From Rickettsiales bacterium (GTDB lineage: Bacteria > Pseudomonadota > Alphaproteobacteria > Rickettsiales > Rickettsiaceae): 33,289 nucleotides of DNA. Where the stretch lies: positions 1 through 33,289 of the forward strand of contig RXKF01000064.1 of NCBI GenBank assembly GCA_003963235.1. Reading direction: 5' to 3'. Made by a program: the position numbers and the translations under genes. Shown here in pieces: positions 20,049 through 31,407 of the stretch (positions are counted from its first letter, which is position 1; every line of letters begins with the position of its first letter). The notes under the pieces were generated by a model. It had not been told where the DNA came from, made no database searches, and saw only the letters and a list, made by a program, of their open reading frames with translations.

Positions 20049-23000
20049 TTAAGAATTCTCTTCTAACTGAACATTTAAACATAATGATCTAAATTCTTTA
20101 ATCATCACATTAAATGATTCTGGCAGACCTGAACTGAAATTATGATCACCTTTAACAATGCTCTCATAAATCTTAATTCTTCCAGTTACATCGTCTGATT
20201 TTACTGTTAGTAATTCTTGTAATGTAAATGCAGCACCATAAGCCTCTAGCGCCCATACTTCCATCTCACCAAACCTTTGACCACCAAAATGCGACTTACC
20301 GCCGAGTGGTTGCTGAGTGACTAGACTATAAGGACCAATAGAACGAGCGTGAATTTTATTATCCACTAAATGGTGAAGTTTAAGAATATATTTATATCCA
20401 ACAGTAATGTTTCGATCAAAATATTCTCCAGTTCTGCCATCAATTACTCTAACTTGGCCTGATTCATCCTGACCTGACAGTTTAAGCATATCTTTAACGC
20501 CTTGAACTCTTGCTCCATCAAACACTGGAGTTGCAAAATAAACGCCTTTTTTAAGATTTTCACAAAATTCTAAGAAATCCTCTTTATTCAGATCTTTAAT
20601 TTGCCGCTCAGTTTCGCTATTTTTATAAATTTCACAAACGAAATCTTTTATTGATTCAACATCAATATCGTTGTTACTATATTTATCTAGCATGCCCCCA
20701 ACCTTGTGTCCAAGATTCTTAGCAGCCCAACCAAGATGCGTCTCTAAAATTTGTCCAACATTCATACGAGATGGCAAACCTAAGGGATTCAATACTACAT
20801 CAATTACAGTACCATCTTCCAAAAATGGCATATCTTCTTCTGGCATAATACGTGATATAACACCCTTATTACCATGACGACCAGCCATCTTATCACCTGG
20901 TTGTAATTTATGCTTTGTAGCAATGAATACTTTTACAACTTTTAATGCTCCTTGAGGTAGATCATCACCACCTTGTAGTTTTTCCACTTTATTATTAAAA
21001 CGTTTGTTTAAAGCATGCTTCTTTTCATCATATTGTTGCTTAATTTGCTCGATTTCACTCATTACATTAGTGTCTTCAACAATTAATTGCCAATATTGAC
21101 CTTTAGAAAGAGCTGCAAATATTTCACTATCAATTTTTAATCCCGCTTTAACAGATTTTGGACCACTAACGATAGTTTGCCCTTCCAAAATTTTCTGCAA
21201 ACGCATGAATACAAAACGATCAATGATTTCAATCTCATCGTCTCTATCTTTTGCTAGCTTTTCAACATGCTGTTTTTCAATTGTTATAGCACGCTCATCT
21301 TTTTCAACGCCACGACGTGACAATACACGTACTTCTACAACAGTCCCAGCCACACCAGGTGGAACATATAACGAAGTATCTCTTACATCAGATGCTTTTT
21401 CACCAAAAATTGCTCTTAGTAATTTTTCCTCTGGCGTCATTGGCGATTCACTTTTTGGTGTGACTTTACCAACTAATATATCACCTGGTTTTACTTCAGC
21501 ACCAATATGCACGATTCCAACTTCATCAAGATTTCGTAGCGCTTCTTCACCTACATTTGGCATGTCCCTAGTAATTTCTTCAGGACCAAGTCTAGTGTCA
21601 CGCGCAACAACCTCAAATTCTTCAATATGAATAGAAGTAAAGACGTCATCTTTAACAATTCTTTCAGAAATCAAAATTGAATCTTCAAAATTATAACCTC
21701 TCCAAGCGATGAATGCTACAAGCATATTACGCCCAAGAGCTATCTCTCCTTGATCAATCGCAGGACCATCAGCAATCACTTCACCTTGTCTTACTTTTTG
21801 ACCAACAACTACTAATGGCTTTTGATTAATACAAGTATTATGATTTGATTTTTGATATTTCATCAATGTGTAAATATCAACTTCAGGCGCACCATTTTGC
21901 TTGCGCTCTAATGTTTGCACCACTATTCTTTCTGCGTCAACTTCAACAACCAAGCCATCATGAAGAGCAACAATTGCTGCTCCAGAATCTCTAGCAACAA
22001 CTGCTTCGATACCCGTCCCAACTAAAGGAGCGTCCGTAGTAACCAAAGGTACAGCTTGGCGCTGCATGTTTGATCCCATTAATGCTCTGTTAGCATCATC
22101 ATTTTCTAAAAATGGAATTAATGAAGCTGCAACAGATACTACCTGCATTGGTGTCACATCTATAAAATCAACTTCTTCAGGAGTAACTGATACAAAATTA
22201 CCAGTTTCAAATCGGCAACTAACTATATCTGCTAAAATTCTGCCGTCCGCTCTAATTTCCATATCAGCTTGAGCAATTTTATATTTAGCTTCATCGTTTG
22301 CAGTTAAATATACAACATCATCAGTAACAAATCCATTTTCTACTTTTCTATATGGGCTTTCAATAAAACCATATTTATTAACTCTAGCAAAAGTTGACAT
22401 TGAATTAATCAAGCCAATATTTTGCCCTTCAGGAGTTTCAATAGGACATATTCGACCATAATGTGTTGGATGCACGTCACGGACTTCAAAACCAACACGA
22501 TCACGACTCACGCCACCAGGACCTAAAGCAGATAATCTTCTTTTATGAGTGATTTCTGATAATGGGTTAGTTTGATCCATAAATTGGGAAAGTTGCGAGG
22601 TACTAAAAAATTCTTTAACAACAGATCCTAGAACTCTAGAATTAACCAAATCATGCGGCATAACTGCATCAATATCTACAGCATTCATGCGCTCAAGAAT
22701 TGATTTTTCCATACGAACCAAGCCAATTCTGAATTGATTTTCAATCAATTCACCCACTGATCTCACGCGTCTGTTTCCCAAATGATCAATATCATCAACT
22801 GATCCCTTACCATCTTTTAAATCAATTAAAACTTTAACAATAGCTTTAATATCATCTTTCGTTAAACAAGTCTTCTCCTCAGCAACATTAATATCTAAAC
22901 GAGAATTCAATTTAATTCTACCAACTTCAGATAAGTCATATCTAGCTGCATCAAAAAACATATTTTCAAATAAAGCCGCTCCAGCATCGACAGTTGATGG

Positions 23001-24146
23001 CTCACCTGGACGAAGAACACGAAATATATCCATTAAGGCAGATGCTTGATCACTATTTTTATCAGCAAATAATGTATTTCTTATATATGCATCACTTTGC
23101 GATGGAACTTTTAAAGTAATAATTGATTTAACTTTTGCTTCAACTAAACCTTTAATAATATCGTCAGTAATTTGCTCACCTAAAGCAACTAATACTTCAC
23201 CGCTGCTACTATCAATAATTTCCTTACCAATATAGTTGCCCACAATAACATCGTCTTGAACTAAAATTTTCTTTAATCCATCTTCAGCATATTTTTTCGC
23301 CAATCTTGGAGTAATTTTTTGCCCAGCTTTCAATATTATTTCATTATTTTCTGCATTGATCAAATCAGAATTTAATCTTTGAACCATAACATCACTTGGA
23401 TCAAATTCTTTAATCCAACCTTTTTTGCTATATTCATAAACTTCGTTTTGATAATAGGTGCTAAGAATCTCAGCACGCGTCATGCCAATTGCATAAAGCA
23501 AACTAGTCACTGGTAATTTTCTTTTTCGATCAATTCTAATGAATATAATATCTTTTGCATCAAATTCAAAATCAAGCCAAGAACCTCTGTAAGGAATAAT
23601 TCTTGCAGAATATAAAAATTTACCAGACGAGTGAGTTTTCCCCTCGTCATGATAGAAAAAACCACCTGGTGATCTATGCATTTGCGAAACAATTACACGC
23701 TCAGTGCCATTAATAATAAAAGTACCATTTTCAGTCATAAATGGGACATCACCCATATATACTTCCTGTTCTTTTATGCCCTTAATTTCCTTAGCACCCG
23801 TTGCCTCATCAATATCCCACACGCTTAAACGCAATGTTACTTTAAGACCAGATACATAACTTAAGCCTCTTTGCACACACTCTTCCACATCATATTTTGG
23901 TTGATCAAAAGAGTATTTTACAAATTCAAGTGTTGCTGTATTTGAAGGATCTTGAATAGGAAAAATAGAAGTGAGCACATTTTGCAAACCTCTATTTTTT
24001 TTCTCATTTTCAGGTACATATAGTTGTAAAAAACTATCTTCGTACGATTTTTTTTGAATTTCGATCAGGTTTGGTATTGATGCAACCAAATTGATTTTAC
24101 CGAAGTTTTTTCTAACTCTCTTACTATTTTGTAAGGATTGCAGCAT
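20049..24146 (-). CDS. rpoB: DNA-directed RNA polymerase subunit beta
   Basis: This 1365-residue subunit forms the catalytic core with RpoC. The rifampicin region near residues 515-545 reads [20 protein letters not shown] followed by RLSALGPGG. The residues equivalent to E. coli Gln513, Asp516, His526, Ser531 and Leu533 are all the sensitive type, so no target-site rifampicin resistance is predicted from this cluster. Further conserved blocks are [20 protein letters not shown], the Mg/NTP-contacting region [20 protein letters not shown] and the C-terminal [19 protein letters not shown]. The start [17 protein letters not shown] fits the family. It is separated from rplL by 292 bases that hold no gene, only a possible attenuator close to rplL. 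Confidence 0.99.
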   Translation of the reverse strand: MLQSLQNSKRVRKNFGKINLVASIPNLIEIQKKSYEDSFLQLYVPENEKKNRGLQNVLTSIFPIQDPSNTATLEFVKYSFDQPKYDVEECVQRGLSYVSGLKVTLRLSVWDIDEATGAKEIKGIKEQEVYMGDVPFMTENGTFIINGTERVIVSQMHRSPGGFFYHDEGKTHSSGKFLYSARIIPYRGSWLDFEFDAKDIIFIRIDRKRKLPVTSLLYAIGMTRAEILSTYYQNEVYEYSKKGWIKEFDPSDVMVQRLNSDLINAENNEIILKAGQKITPRLAKKYAEDGLKKILVQDDVIVGNYIGKEIIDSSSGEVLVALGEQITDDIIKGLVEAKVKSIITLKVPSQSDAYIRNTLFADKNSDQASALMDIFRVLRPGEPSTVDAGAALFENMFFDAARYDLSEVGRIKLNSRLDINVAEEKTCLTKDDIKAIVKVLIDLKDGKGSVDDIDHLGNRRVRSVGELIENQFRIGLVRMEKSILERMNAVDIDAVMPHDLVNSRVLGSVVKEFFSTSQLSQFMDQTNPLSEITHKRRLSALGPGGVSRDRVGFEVRDVHPTHYGRICPIETPEGQNIGLINSMSTFARVNKYGFIESPYRKVENGFVTDDVVYLTANDEAKYKIAQADMEIRADGRILADIVSCRFETGNFVSVTPEEVDFIDVTPMQVVSVAASLIPFLENDDANRALMGSNMQRQAVPLVTTDAPLVGTGIEAVVARDSGAAIVALHDGLVVEVDAERIVVQTLERKQNGAPEVDIYTLMKYQKSNHNTCINQKPLVVVGQKVRQGEVIADGPAIDQGEIALGRNMLVAFIAWRGYNFEDSILISERIVKDDVFTSIHIEEFEVVARDTRLGPEEITRDMPNVGEEALRNLDEVGIVHIGAEVKPGDILVGKVTPKSESPMTPEEKLLRAIFGEKASDVRDTSLYVPPGVAGTVVEVRVLSRRGVEKDERAITIEKQHVEKLAKDRDDEIEIIDRFVFMRLQKILEGQTIVSGPKSVKAGLKIDSEIFAALSKGQYWQLIVEDTNVMSEIEQIKQQYDEKKHALNKRFNNKVEKLQGGDDLPQGALKVVKVFIATKHKLQPGDKMAGRHGNKGVISRIMPEEDMPFLEDGTVIDVVLNPLGLPSRMNVGQILETHLGWAAKNLGHKVGGMLDKYSNNDIDVESIKDFVCEIYKNSETERQIKDLNKEDFLEFCENLKKGVYFATPVFDGARVQGVKDMLKLSGQDESGQVRVIDGRTGEYFDRNITVGYKYILKLHHLVDNKIHARSIGPYSLVTQQPLGGKSHFGGQRFGEMEVWALEAYGAAFTLQELLTVKSDDVTGRIKIYESIVKGDHNFSSGLPESFNVMIKEFRSLCLNVQLEENS

Positions 24147-24402
24147 AGGATCTCCAGATATTTTATCGATTAGTTATGTATTGGCTTTTTAAATATAAAT
24201 GACTTAAATTCACAGCATTTTGCCGTGATTGCACAATATAAATTTTGTTTAAAACACCAAAAATTATTTTCATGGTTAGCAACTTAAATTTTCTAATTAA
24301 AGTTGTATATACACTAATTTAATTTCAATTTATACATATAAGCTGCACTTATGTATTTATTTAAAAAATCAAATACAAAAATACAACTTATATATAATTT
24401 AT

Positions 24403-24433
24403 AAAAAACTAAAACAGAATTTTTTATTTTAGT
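24403..24433 (-). terminator. Possible attenuator/terminator after rplL
   Basis: On the minus strand, six bases beyond the rplL stop, ACTAAAA (24433-24427) pairs with TTTTAGT (24414-24408), followed by five T (24407-24403). The stem is AT-rich and weak. It sits where many bacteria attenuate transcription between rplL and rpoB. Confidence 0.4.
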
Positions 24434-24438
24434 AGAAA

Positions 24439-24807
24439 TTATTTAATTTCTACTTTAGCACCAGCAGCTTCAAGATCAGTTTTAATCTTATCAGCATCAG
24501 ATTTTGAAATACCTTGCTTTACAGGTGATGGAGCACCATCAACTAAATCTTTAGCTTCTTTTAAACCAAGACCAGTTAACGCTCTTACAACTTTAATAAC
24601 TTCAATTTTTTTATCACCAGCTGAAGCTAAAATAACATCAAATTCAGTTTTTTCAGATGCTGCTTCTACTGGAGCTGCTGCCGCTGCTGCTGCTACTGGC
24701 GCTGCTGCAGATACACCCCACTTTTCTTCTAGTAATTTCGAAAGATCTGCTGCTTCCATTACTGTTAGAGATGATAGTTCCTCTACGATTTTTGTTAAAT
24801 CTGCCAT
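24439..24807 (-). CDS. rplL: 50S ribosomal protein L7/L12
   Basis: This 122-residue stalk protein recruits translation factors. The N-terminal dimerisation domain ([20 protein letters not shown], about residues 3-33) binds L10. An Ala/Pro-rich hinge ([17 protein letters not shown], about 39-54) links to the C-terminal factor-binding domain [20 protein letters not shown]...[20 protein letters not shown]. Length and all parts are normal. It follows rplJ by 34 bases, in the usual rplJL order. Confidence 0.98.
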   Translation of the reverse strand: MADLTKIVEELSSLTVMEAADLSKLLEEKWGVSAAAPVAAAAAAAPVEAASEKTEFDVILASAGDKKIEVIKVVRALTGLGLKEAKDLVDGAPSPVKQGISKSDADKIKTDLEAAGAKVEIK

Positions 24808-24841
24808 AATTTTTTCCTCTTTAATAAAACTTTTTATATGA

Positions 24842-25351
24842 TTAATTTTTTTCAGCGTGAGCCCTTGTAACTCTCGCTAAAGCACCAGCTGGAGCTTGCA
24901 TAAGTCTTGCAAGATTTGCAGCTGGTGCTTGTATAAGACCAACAATTTTACCTCTAAGCTCATCAAGTGACGGCAATTTGGCAAGTTGTTGTACAGCACT
25001 TATATCTAAAATTGTATTGTTCACTATACCACCAATAATTTTCAAATTATTGTTAGTTTTAGCAAACTCTACTACTCCTTTTGCAGCAGCTACTGGATCT
25101 TCTGAATAAGCAATTGCAGTTGGTCCAGAATACATACTTGAATTATGAGCATTACCCACATTTAATGCCGCTATATTAGAAAGAGTGTTTTTTACAACCT
25201 TAAACGAAGCACCATTTTCTCTTAAGTTTCTACGAAGCCTTGTTATTTCTGAAACCGTAAGCCCATGATAATGTGTTACGATTATAGAACTTGAAGTTTT
25301 AAAAACTCCCTCTAATTCTGCTACAAAAATTTTCTTTTTAGATCTTAACAC
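24842..25351 (-). CDS. rplJ: 50S ribosomal protein L10
   Basis: This 169-residue protein anchors L7/L12 dimers on the ribosome. The N-terminal RNA-binding domain includes [20 protein letters not shown] and the [14 protein letters not shown] region. The C-terminal helix, rich in Ala ([20 protein letters not shown]), is the L7/L12 binding segment. It starts 20 bases after rplA, which leaves no room for a long L10-binding leader like that of E. coli between these genes. The ATG is preceded by a weak GGAG-like site. Confidence 0.97.
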   Translation of the reverse strand: MLRSKKKIFVAELEGVFKTSSSIIVTHYHGLTVSEITRLRRNLRENGASFKVVKNTLSNIAALNVGNAHNSSMYSGPTAIAYSEDPVAAAKGVVEFAKTNNNLKIIGGIVNNTILDISAVQQLAKLPSLDELRGKIVGLIQAPAANLARLMQAPAGALARVTRAHAEKN

Positions 25352-25371
25352 TTTATATTCTCCAAATGTTT

Positions 25372-26058
25372 CTAGTTAGAAATTGTTGATAGATCAACTT
25401 TCACAGAAGGACCCATCGTTGTTGACATATGAATTTTCTTTACATATGTGCCTTTGGCTCCAGCTGGTTTTGCCTTAATGACAGAACTAACAAAAGCTTC
25501 AACGTTTTTAACCAGATCTTCTTCATTAAACGAAATCTTACCAAGTCCAGCGTGAACGATACCAGCTTTTTCCACTCTATATTCAACTTGACCACTTTTT
25601 GCATTTTTTACTGCCGTAGCAATATCAGCAGTAACAGTTCCAAGCTTTGGATTTGGCATCAAACCTTTAGGACCAAGAACTCTTGCAACTTGCCCAACAA
25701 TACCCATCATATCTGGCGTTGCAATACAAACATCAAAGTCAACTTTACCCGCTTTAATATCATCTATAATATTAATTGAACCAGCTATATCTGCTCCAGC
25801 ATCTTTTGCTTCAGAAACTCTTTCATCTTTACAAATTACTGCAACTTTTACTTCCTTACCAAGCCCAGCAGGAAGAGACACAACACCACGAACCATTTGA
25901 TCCGAATGTCTTGGATCAACACCAAGATTAATTGCAACCTCTAAAACTTCATCAAATTTCACAAAACTAGCTTGTTTCAAAATTTTTATTGCATCCTTAA
26001 CCGAGTAAAGTTTAGTTTGATCCAACTCTGATCTTGCTGCTATTATTTTTTTTCCCAT
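25372..26058 (-). CDS. rplA: 50S ribosomal protein L1
   Basis: This is the L1 stalk protein, 228 residues, contacting 23S rRNA near the E site. It shows the conserved core [20 protein letters not shown] near residues 41-60 and [33 protein letters not shown] near 110-142. The C-terminal [20 protein letters not shown] and [12 protein letters not shown] end is also present. It lies 28 bases after rplK, forming the usual rplKA pair; in many bacteria L1 represses this mRNA. Confidence 0.98.
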   Translation of the reverse strand: MGKKIIAARSELDQTKLYSVKDAIKILKQASFVKFDEVLEVAINLGVDPRHSDQMVRGVVSLPAGLGKEVKVAVICKDERVSEAKDAGADIAGSINIIDDIKAGKVDFDVCIATPDMMGIVGQVARVLGPKGLMPNPKLGTVTADIATAVKNAKSGQVEYRVEKAGIVHAGLGKISFNEEDLVKNVEAFVSSVIKAKPAGAKGTYVKKIHMSTTMGPSVKVDLSTISN

Positions 26059-26086
26059 AATCTTAATTCGCCTCTATAATTTTCAT

Positions 26087-26521
26087 TTAGCTTTTAATTA
26101 TTTCAAGCCCCATAGACTCAGCTGTTCCAGCAATAATTTTTGCAGCTGCAGTTAAATCATTAGCATTCAAATCTTGCATTTTAATTTTAGCAATCTCTTC
26201 ACAATCAGCCATTGTTACACTACCAACAAAAGCTTCTTTCTTAGTTGCACTAGAACCTTTAGTAATTTTTGCAAACTTTTTTAAGAAAAATGATGCCGGA
26301 GGAGTTTTTGTAATAAAACTAAAACTTTTATCAACATACACTGTAATAACCACAGGCGTTGGAGTCCCTGGTTCAATAGAACTAGTTGCAGCATTAAATG
26401 CTTTACAAAATTCCATAATATTCACACCTTTTTGCCCTAGCGCAGGTCCAACAGGTGGTGATGGATTTGCTTTTCCAGATGGAATAGTTAATTTTATATA
26501 ACCAGTAATTTTCTTAGCCAT
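26087..26521 (-). CDS. rplK: 50S ribosomal protein L11
   Basis: This 144-residue protein of the GTPase-associated centre starts with the typical [20 protein letters not shown] and [21 protein letters not shown], the domain targeted by thiopeptides and methylated by PrmA. The C-terminal rRNA-binding domain ends with [17 protein letters not shown]. Length is normal. It follows nusG by 54 bases. Confidence 0.98.
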   Translation of the reverse strand: MAKKITGYIKLTIPSGKANPSPPVGPALGQKGVNIMEFCKAFNAATSSIEPGTPTPVVITVYVDKSFSFITKTPPASFFLKKFAKITKGSSATKKEAFVGSVTMADCEEIAKIKMQDLNANDLTAAAKIIAGTAESMGLEIIKS

Positions 26522-26575
26522 GAACTTATCCTTAAAATTATATTTGCATTAATCTTTAATTTATATTTTTATATC

Positions 26576-27103
26576 TCAATTTTTTTTAACTTGAGTAAAA
26601 CCCAACTCAATTGGCGTTGCTTTACCAAAAATCGAAACAGATACTTTTAATTTTTGAGTAACAATATCTATTTCTTCGACCGTACCTGAGAACGTATCAA
26701 ACGGCCCATCAATAACCTGAACAGTATCCCCAAGATTATATAAACTCGTAGAACTAGCTGTTTTAGTCTCAGATTCAAGCTTTTTAAATATTGCTTCTAC
26801 TTCAATATTACTCAGAGGTTGAGGCACAGTTTTACTCCCCAAAAACCCTGTTGTCTTAGGAACCGATTTAACCAAATGCCATGATTCATCAGTCATATTC
26901 ATCTTAATTAAGATATAACCAGGCATAAATTTTTTCTCAGTAAGAACTTTCTTACCTCTTTTTATTTCTGGCACTTCTACTACAGGAACGACTATTTGCT
27001 CAAATGAATCAGACATTTTTTTCTTTATTATCTGATCTTCAATCGTTTTTTTAACTCCTTTTTCAGAGCCAGATACTGTATGAAGTATATACCACTTAGC
27101 CAT
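26576..27103 (-). CDS. nusG: Transcription termination/antitermination factor NusG
   Basis: This 175-residue protein binds the RNA polymerase clamp and couples to Rho or ribosomal S10. The NGN domain starts KWYILHTVSGSEKGVKKTIE and contains KKFMPGYILIKMNMTDESWH near residues 57-76. The C-terminal KOW domain is LGDTVQVIDGPFDTFSGTVE near 124-143 and ends with ELGFTQVKK. It follows secE by 20 bases in the conserved secE-nusG pair. Confidence 0.98.
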   Translation of the reverse strand: MAKWYILHTVSGSEKGVKKTIEDQIIKKKMSDSFEQIVVPVVEVPEIKRGKKVLTEKKFMPGYILIKMNMTDESWHLVKSVPKTTGFLGSKTVPQPLSNIEVEAIFKKLESETKTASSTSLYNLGDTVQVIDGPFDTFSGTVEEIDIVTQKLKVSVSIFGKATPIELGFTQVKKN

Positions 27104-27123
27104 AATTATTTCTTCACTTAAAG

Positions 27124-27324
27124 CTATTTACCAATATTTAACAAAAATCTTATCAAGTTATGTATCCCGTAATCTAAAATCATAGTCACTAAGCTAAAAA
27201 CTAATACTGCTATAACTACTATAGAAGTAGAAGCAATCAACTCTTTTTTTTCAGGCCACACAACTTTTTTTGCTTCTTGTTTTACTTGGTCAAAAAATTT
27301 ATACAGTTTTAATTTCTTTAACAT
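27124..27324 (-). CDS. secE: Preprotein translocase subunit SecE
   Basis: This short, 66-residue single-helix SecE is typical of bacteria outside the gammaproteobacteria. The amphipathic cytoplasmic helix [20 protein letters not shown] carries the conserved VWP segment. One membrane helix follows ([20 protein letters not shown]). It stabilises SecY in the inner membrane. It lies 28 bases after the tRNA(Trp) gene, followed by nusG. Confidence 0.96.
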   Translation of the reverse strand: MLKKLKLYKFFDQVKQEAKKVVWPEKKELIASTSIVVIAVLVFSLVTMILDYGIHNLIRFLLNIGK

Positions 27325-27352
27325 ATGACCTAATTTATTTCAAAAGCAAAAG

Positions 27353-27428
27353 TGGCAGGAGCGACAGGCATCGAACCCGCAACCTCCGGTTTTGGAGACC
27401 GGCGCTCTACCAATTGAGCTACACTCCT
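27353..27428 (-). tRNA. trnW: tRNA-Trp (anticodon CCA)
   Basis: The 76 bases include an encoded CCA end. The acceptor stem AGGAGTG/CGCTCCT has one G-T pair. The D arm has GTAGCTCAATTGGTAGAGC, the anticodon loop is CTCCAAA with anticodon CCA, and the T loop has GGTTCGATGCC. The discriminator base is G, as expected for tRNA(Trp). It sits between fusA and secE, so it is probably cut from the long cluster transcript. A tRNA(Trp) just before secE is common in alphaproteobacteria. Confidence 0.97.
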
Positions 27429-27510
27429 ATCATATTTACAATATATTATCAAGAAATATTTACTTCTTTTTTAATCTATTGTATATTACTATAAATAATT
27501 TTATTTAAAA

Positions 27511-29583
27511 TTATTTATTTTTTTTACTTAAAATCGTCTCTACTACCTGCTGAGGAACTAGAGCATAATTATTAAATTCCATACTATATTGAGCTCTACC
27601 TTGAGACATCGACCTTAATGTATTGACATATCCAAACATTTCAGCAAGGGGCACATGAGCAGTTATTACCTGCGCATTACCTCTAGGCTCCATGTTTTGA
27701 ATGCTTCCTCTTCTGGCATTTAAATCACCAATAATATCACCCATATAATCTTCAGGAGTAATAACTTCTACCTTCATCAACGGTTCTAGCAATTTAGCAC
27801 CAGCTTTCGGCATACCTTCTCTAAAGGCATTTTTAGCTGCAATTTCAAAAGCAAGAACGCTTGAATCTACATCGTGATAAGCACCATCAATTAATGTTGC
27901 CTTAAAGTCAATCATTGGGTAACCAGCAACTACACCAGAATCCATAATATTTTTTATACCTTTTTCCACACCAGGAATAAATTCCTTTGGAACAGAACCA
28001 CCAACAATTTTACTATCAAATACAAAACCACTACCAGTTTCACCTGGTTCAAAAATGATTTTTACTCTAGCAAATTGCCCAGCACCACCCGATTGTTTTT
28101 TATGCGTATAATCAATCTCATGAGAAGTAGTAATTGTCTCACGATAAGCTACTTCAGGAGCACCAACATTTGCTTCAACCTTGAATTCTCTTTTCATTCT
28201 ATCAACGATGATTTCAAGATGAAGCTCTCCCATTCCAGCAATATTAGTTTGTCCGCTTTCATTAGTACTCACCCTTAATGAAGGATCTTCAGACGCAAGT
28301 TTTGCTAATGCTAAACTCATTTTCTCTTGATCGGCAGTTGATTTTGGTTCTACTGCAAGCTGAATCACAGGCTCAGGAAATTCCATTCTCTCTAAGATGA
28401 TGTTAACCCCTTCAGCACATAATGTATCACCAGTCGTAGTATTTTTTAAACCCGCAATCGCAACAATATCACCAGCTACAGCATCTTTTATATCTTCACG
28501 ATCATTAGCATGCATAAGCAACATACGACCAACTCTTTCTTTTTGATTCTTGACAGTATTAATCACCGAAGAACCAGCAGATAACTTGCCTGAATATATT
28601 CTAGCAAATGTTAAAGATCCAACAAAAGGATCTGTCATAATTTTAAATGCAAGGGCAGTAAAAGGACCCTCTACAGAACTCTCAACCGCTCTCTCATCTC
28701 CAGTTTTCGAATCAATTGCTTTAATGGCCGGTATATCTAATGGAGATGGTAAATAGTCAATAACTGCATCAAGCAATGGCTGAACACCTTTATTTTTAAA
28801 AGCAGTACCACATGTTATTGGGACAAAAGCACCACTGATAGTACCCTTTCTAATACATAATTTTATTTCATCTTCAGTCAACTCTTCACCAGCTAAATAT
28901 TTTTCAAATATTACATCGTCTACTTCAACCGCAGTTTCAAGTAATTTTAATCTATACTCATCAGCTTGATCTATTAAATCTGCAGGAATTTCACCATAAG
29001 TAAACTCAGCTCCTAAAGCTTCATTTTTCCAAATTATTGACTGCATTTTGACAAGATCAACAACACCAATAAAATCCTCTTCAACACCGATTGGTAATTG
29101 GATAACAAGAGGTTTAGCACCAAGTCTATCAGATATCATATCAACACATCTGTAAAAATCCGCACCAGCTCTGTCCAATTTGTTAACAAAACACATTCTT
29201 GGAACGTTATATTTATCCGCTTGACGCCAAACTGTTTCAGATTGCGGCTCAACACCAGCAACACCGTCAAATACAGTAATTGCACCATCAAGCACTCTTA
29301 GCGATCTTTCAACTTCAATAGTAAAATCAACGTGACCAGGAGTATCAATAATGTTAATTCTTTTATCTTTCCAAAAACAAGTAGTTGCAGCAGAAGTAAT
29401 TGTAATACCTCTTTCTTGCTCTTGTTCCATCCAGTCCATTGTTGCTCCACCATCGTGAACTTCACCTATATTATGAGATTTACCTGTATAGTAAAGGATA
29501 CGCTCTGTGGTCGTTGTTTTACCCGCATCAATATGAGCACAAATACCAATATTACGGACTTCAGATAATTGTTTCTTAAGCAT
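27511..29583 (-). CDS. fusA: Elongation factor G
   Basis: This 690-residue translocation GTPase is complete. The G domain has the P-loop [17 protein letters not shown] (residues 17-33), the switch region [37 protein letters not shown] and the NKLDR specificity motif. Domains II to V follow, with the domain IV loop region [21 protein letters not shown] and the end [20 protein letters not shown]. It lies 8 bases after rpsG. No tuf gene follows; instead comes tRNA(Trp) and secE, a disposition reported for Rickettsia. Confidence 0.99.
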   Translation of the reverse strand: MLKKQLSEVRNIGICAHIDAGKTTTTERILYYTGKSHNIGEVHDGGATMDWMEQEQERGITITSAATTCFWKDKRINIIDTPGHVDFTIEVERSLRVLDGAITVFDGVAGVEPQSETVWRQADKYNVPRMCFVNKLDRAGADFYRCVDMISDRLGAKPLVIQLPIGVEEDFIGVVDLVKMQSIIWKNEALGAEFTYGEIPADLIDQADEYRLKLLETAVEVDDVIFEKYLAGEELTEDEIKLCIRKGTISGAFVPITCGTAFKNKGVQPLLDAVIDYLPSPLDIPAIKAIDSKTGDERAVESSVEGPFTALAFKIMTDPFVGSLTFARIYSGKLSAGSSVINTVKNQKERVGRMLLMHANDREDIKDAVAGDIVAIAGLKNTTTGDTLCAEGVNIILERMEFPEPVIQLAVEPKSTADQEKMSLALAKLASEDPSLRVSTNESGQTNIAGMGELHLEIIVDRMKREFKVEANVGAPEVAYRETITTSHEIDYTHKKQSGGAGQFARVKIIFEPGETGSGFVFDSKIVGGSVPKEFIPGVEKGIKNIMDSGVVAGYPMIDFKATLIDGAYHDVDSSVLAFEIAAKNAFREGMPKAGAKLLEPLMKVEVITPEDYMGDIIGDLNARRGSIQNMEPRGNAQVITAHVPLAEMFGYVNTLRSMSQGRAQYSMEFNNYALVPQQVVETILSKKNK

Positions 29584-29591
29584 GATTTACC

Positions 29592-30068
29592 TTATGATCT
29601 TTGAGCAAAGTGAGAGAAAGCTTTATTAGCTTCTGCCATTTTATGAGTATCTTCTCTTTTTTTAATCGCAACACCACGGCTGTTAGCTGCATCAAAAAAT
29701 TCTTCAGCTAATTTTTCAATCATACTTCTACCAGAACGTTTAGCTGCAGCATCGATTACCCAGCGAGTTGCAAGAGCATAACCCCTTTTTTCATCTACAG
29801 GCGATGGAACTTGATAGTTTGCACCACCAACTCTAACAGATTTTACTTCTACATATGGCTTCACATTATTCATACAATCATTGAAAGTTTTAAATGGATC
29901 AGCACCATGTTTTTTCTCAACTCTATCAAATGCACCATATACTAATCTTTCTGCGAGTGACTTTTTTCCACTCATCATTATGTTATTAATAAACTTAGAT
30001 AGCAGTACACTTTTATATCTTGTATCTGGACTAATTATTCTTTTCTCAGCTGCATGACGTCGGGACAT
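29592..30068 (-). CDS. rpsG: 30S ribosomal protein S7
   Basis: This 158-residue primary binder of the 3' major domain of 16S rRNA shows the conserved [20 protein letters not shown] start, [20 protein letters not shown] near residues 30-49, the beta-hairpin [15 protein letters not shown] near 77-91 and the C-terminal [20 protein letters not shown]. It lies 25 bases downstream of rpsL. In E. coli S7 regulates the str operon by binding the rpsL-rpsG gap; the gap here is too short to judge. Confidence 0.98.
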   Translation of the reverse strand: MSRRHAAEKRIISPDTRYKSVLLSKFINNIMMSGKKSLAERLVYGAFDRVEKKHGADPFKTFNDCMNNVKPYVEVKSVRVGGANYQVPSPVDEKRGYALATRWVIDAAAKRSGRSMIEKLAEEFFDAANSRGVAIKKREDTHKMAEANKAFSHFAQRS

Positions 30069-30093
30069 TTTTTACCTTATATCGATTTTAATA

Positions 30094-30471
30094 TTATTTT
30101 CCACCTTTAGAAGAAGTACCGTAACGTGAACGGCCTTGCTTACGCCCCTTGACACCTTGGGTATCTAAAGCACCACGAACAATGTGGTATTTCACACCTG
30201 GAAGATCTGGAACCCTACCACCTCTGACCAATACCGCAGAGTGCTCTTGAAGATTATGCCCCTCACCTGGTATATAAGCGTTCACGTATTCACCATTACT
30301 CAAACGAACTCTTGCAATTTTACGCAGAGCTGAGTTTGGTTTCTTAGGTGTTACAGTTTTTACGATTACACACACACCTTTTAGGAAAGGATTCGACTTA
30401 AGAGCAGGCGATTTACTTTTTCTGACCTTAGATTTTCTACCAAATCTGACCAATTGATTGTTTGTTGGCAT
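30094..30471 (-). CDS. rpsL: 30S ribosomal protein S12
   Basis: S12, 125 residues, is part of the decoding centre. The conserved loop [19 protein letters not shown] has Lys43, the usual streptomycin-sensitive residue. The second decoding loop reads [17 protein letters not shown]: position 88, Lys in E. coli and the other common site of streptomycin resistance changes, is Pro (codon CCA). As I recall, Rickettsia S12 also has Pro here, which supports the taxonomic call. The tail [18 protein letters not shown] is normal. It is the first gene of the cluster, with a good promoter about 95 bases upstream. Confidence 0.98.
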   Translation of the reverse strand: MPTNNQLVRFGRKSKVRKSKSPALKSNPFLKGVCVIVKTVTPKKPNSALRKIARVRLSNGEYVNAYIPGEGHNLQEHSAVLVRGGRVPDLPGVKYHIVRGALDTQGVKGRKQGRSRYGTSSKGGK

Positions 30472-30564
30472 TTAACTTCTTCTACTTTTTTAATTATAAA
30501 AATTTATCAGATAATAATTTTATTATTATCATCTGGTACTAATATTTAAACGAAATTTTTCAGA

Positions 30565-30593
30565 ACTATACTTAACTTTTTTTCGCATTGCAA
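30565..30593 (-). promoter_or_regulatory. Probable promoter of the rpsL-rpoC cluster
   Basis: On the minus strand TTGCAA (30593-30588) and TATAGT (30570-30565) are separated by exactly 17 bases, about 95 bases before the rpsL ATG. The leader downstream contains an imperfect inverted repeat (about 30508-30536) of unknown role. Confidence 0.6.
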
Positions 30594-30719
30594 GGATTTT
30601 ATGCAAAGAAAAGCATTAATTAATAGATAGCTATTTAAATTCTCATTTCATTATATTGCCAAATATAGAGTTTTAATATAATTTCAAGTTACTCAAATAT
30701 TTTATTTTAAATATATTAT

Positions 30720-31376
30720 ATGTATAATTTTTTTTACAATTGGGATGGGTTAAACAAAACATTATTTATCCACCTTAACCAATTAACAAATATTTACCCA
30801 TTGCCACAAATTTTGTATTTATTTTCAAAAATGTTTTTTATTGGCAATTTCGCTATTATTTATATCATATATTGTATTTATTTCTATATAAAAATCAAAA
30901 ATTTACGTAATAAAGAAATATATTTTCAAAACATATTTTATGAATTGGTACGAATTGGCATTATTTACACTATATTTGGTCTAACTTTCACCGCCTTTAA
31001 GTTTCTAGTTAATATGCCAAGACCATTTTGCTCACTACCACTATCTGATTTTATTACAATAGCTGATATAGCAAAAGAAAGATGTCTCTCTTCTTTTCCA
31101 AGCGCTCACACTGGTCTTTGCATTTTAGTTACTTACGTTCTGCATAGATATTTGAATTGGTTTTTAAAAATATTAATGTATGGATTGGTGTTGATTGTTG
31201 CAACTTCAAGAATAACATTAGCTATGCACTATCCAGCCGATATTATATACAGCGCATTAGTAACCATAAATGTAATTATCCTCGGTAACCTAGTTTATTT
31301 TAAATTACACAATCAAGTTATAAAACCTATCGGAAATTTACTCTTTTCATTGATTTTCACAGAAGAAAAATTATAA
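30720..31376 (+). CDS. PAP2-family membrane phosphatase
   Basis: This 218-residue polytopic membrane enzyme is of the type 2 phosphatidic acid phosphatase superfamily, which includes lipid phosphatases, undecaprenyl-diphosphate phosphatases and lipid A phosphatases. The three catalytic motifs are complete: KFLVNMPRP (KxxxxxxRP) near residues 94-102, SSFPSAH (PSxH with the transition-state His) near 119-125, and SRITLAMHYPAD (SRxxxxxHxxxD with the nucleophilic His) near 158-169. About five or six membrane helices surround them, and catalytic residues would face the periplasm. The substrate cannot be read. No Shine-Dalgarno is visible before the ATG, which begins 248 bases from the divergent rpsL. 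The gene ends 31 bases before the first small acidic gene. Its head and tail are duplicated downstream at 31770 and 32255. Confidence 0.9.
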   Translation: MYNFFYNWDGLNKTLFIHLNQLTNIYPLPQILYLFSKMFFIGNFAIIYIIYCIYFYIKIKNLRNKEIYFQNIFYELVRIGIIYTIFGLTFTAFKFLVNMPRPFCSLPLSDFITIADIAKERCLSSFPSAHTGLCILVTYVLHRYLNWFLKILMYGLVLIVATSRITLAMHYPADIIYSALVTINVIILGNLVYFKLHNQVIKPIGNLLFSLIFTEEKL

Positions 31377-31407
31377 TTTGGCTGTAATTATTATAAAGGA
31401 ACATAAC

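Noticed and set aside
30508..30536. Ribosomal-protein leader motif upstream of rpsL
   Set aside because: The inverted repeat needs a bulge and is made of simple AT steps; no known autoregulatory site could be recognised.
31378..31407. Earlier TTG start for the first small acidic protein
   Set aside because: The ATG at 31408 has AAGGA at the right distance and matches the start of the paralogue at 31949.
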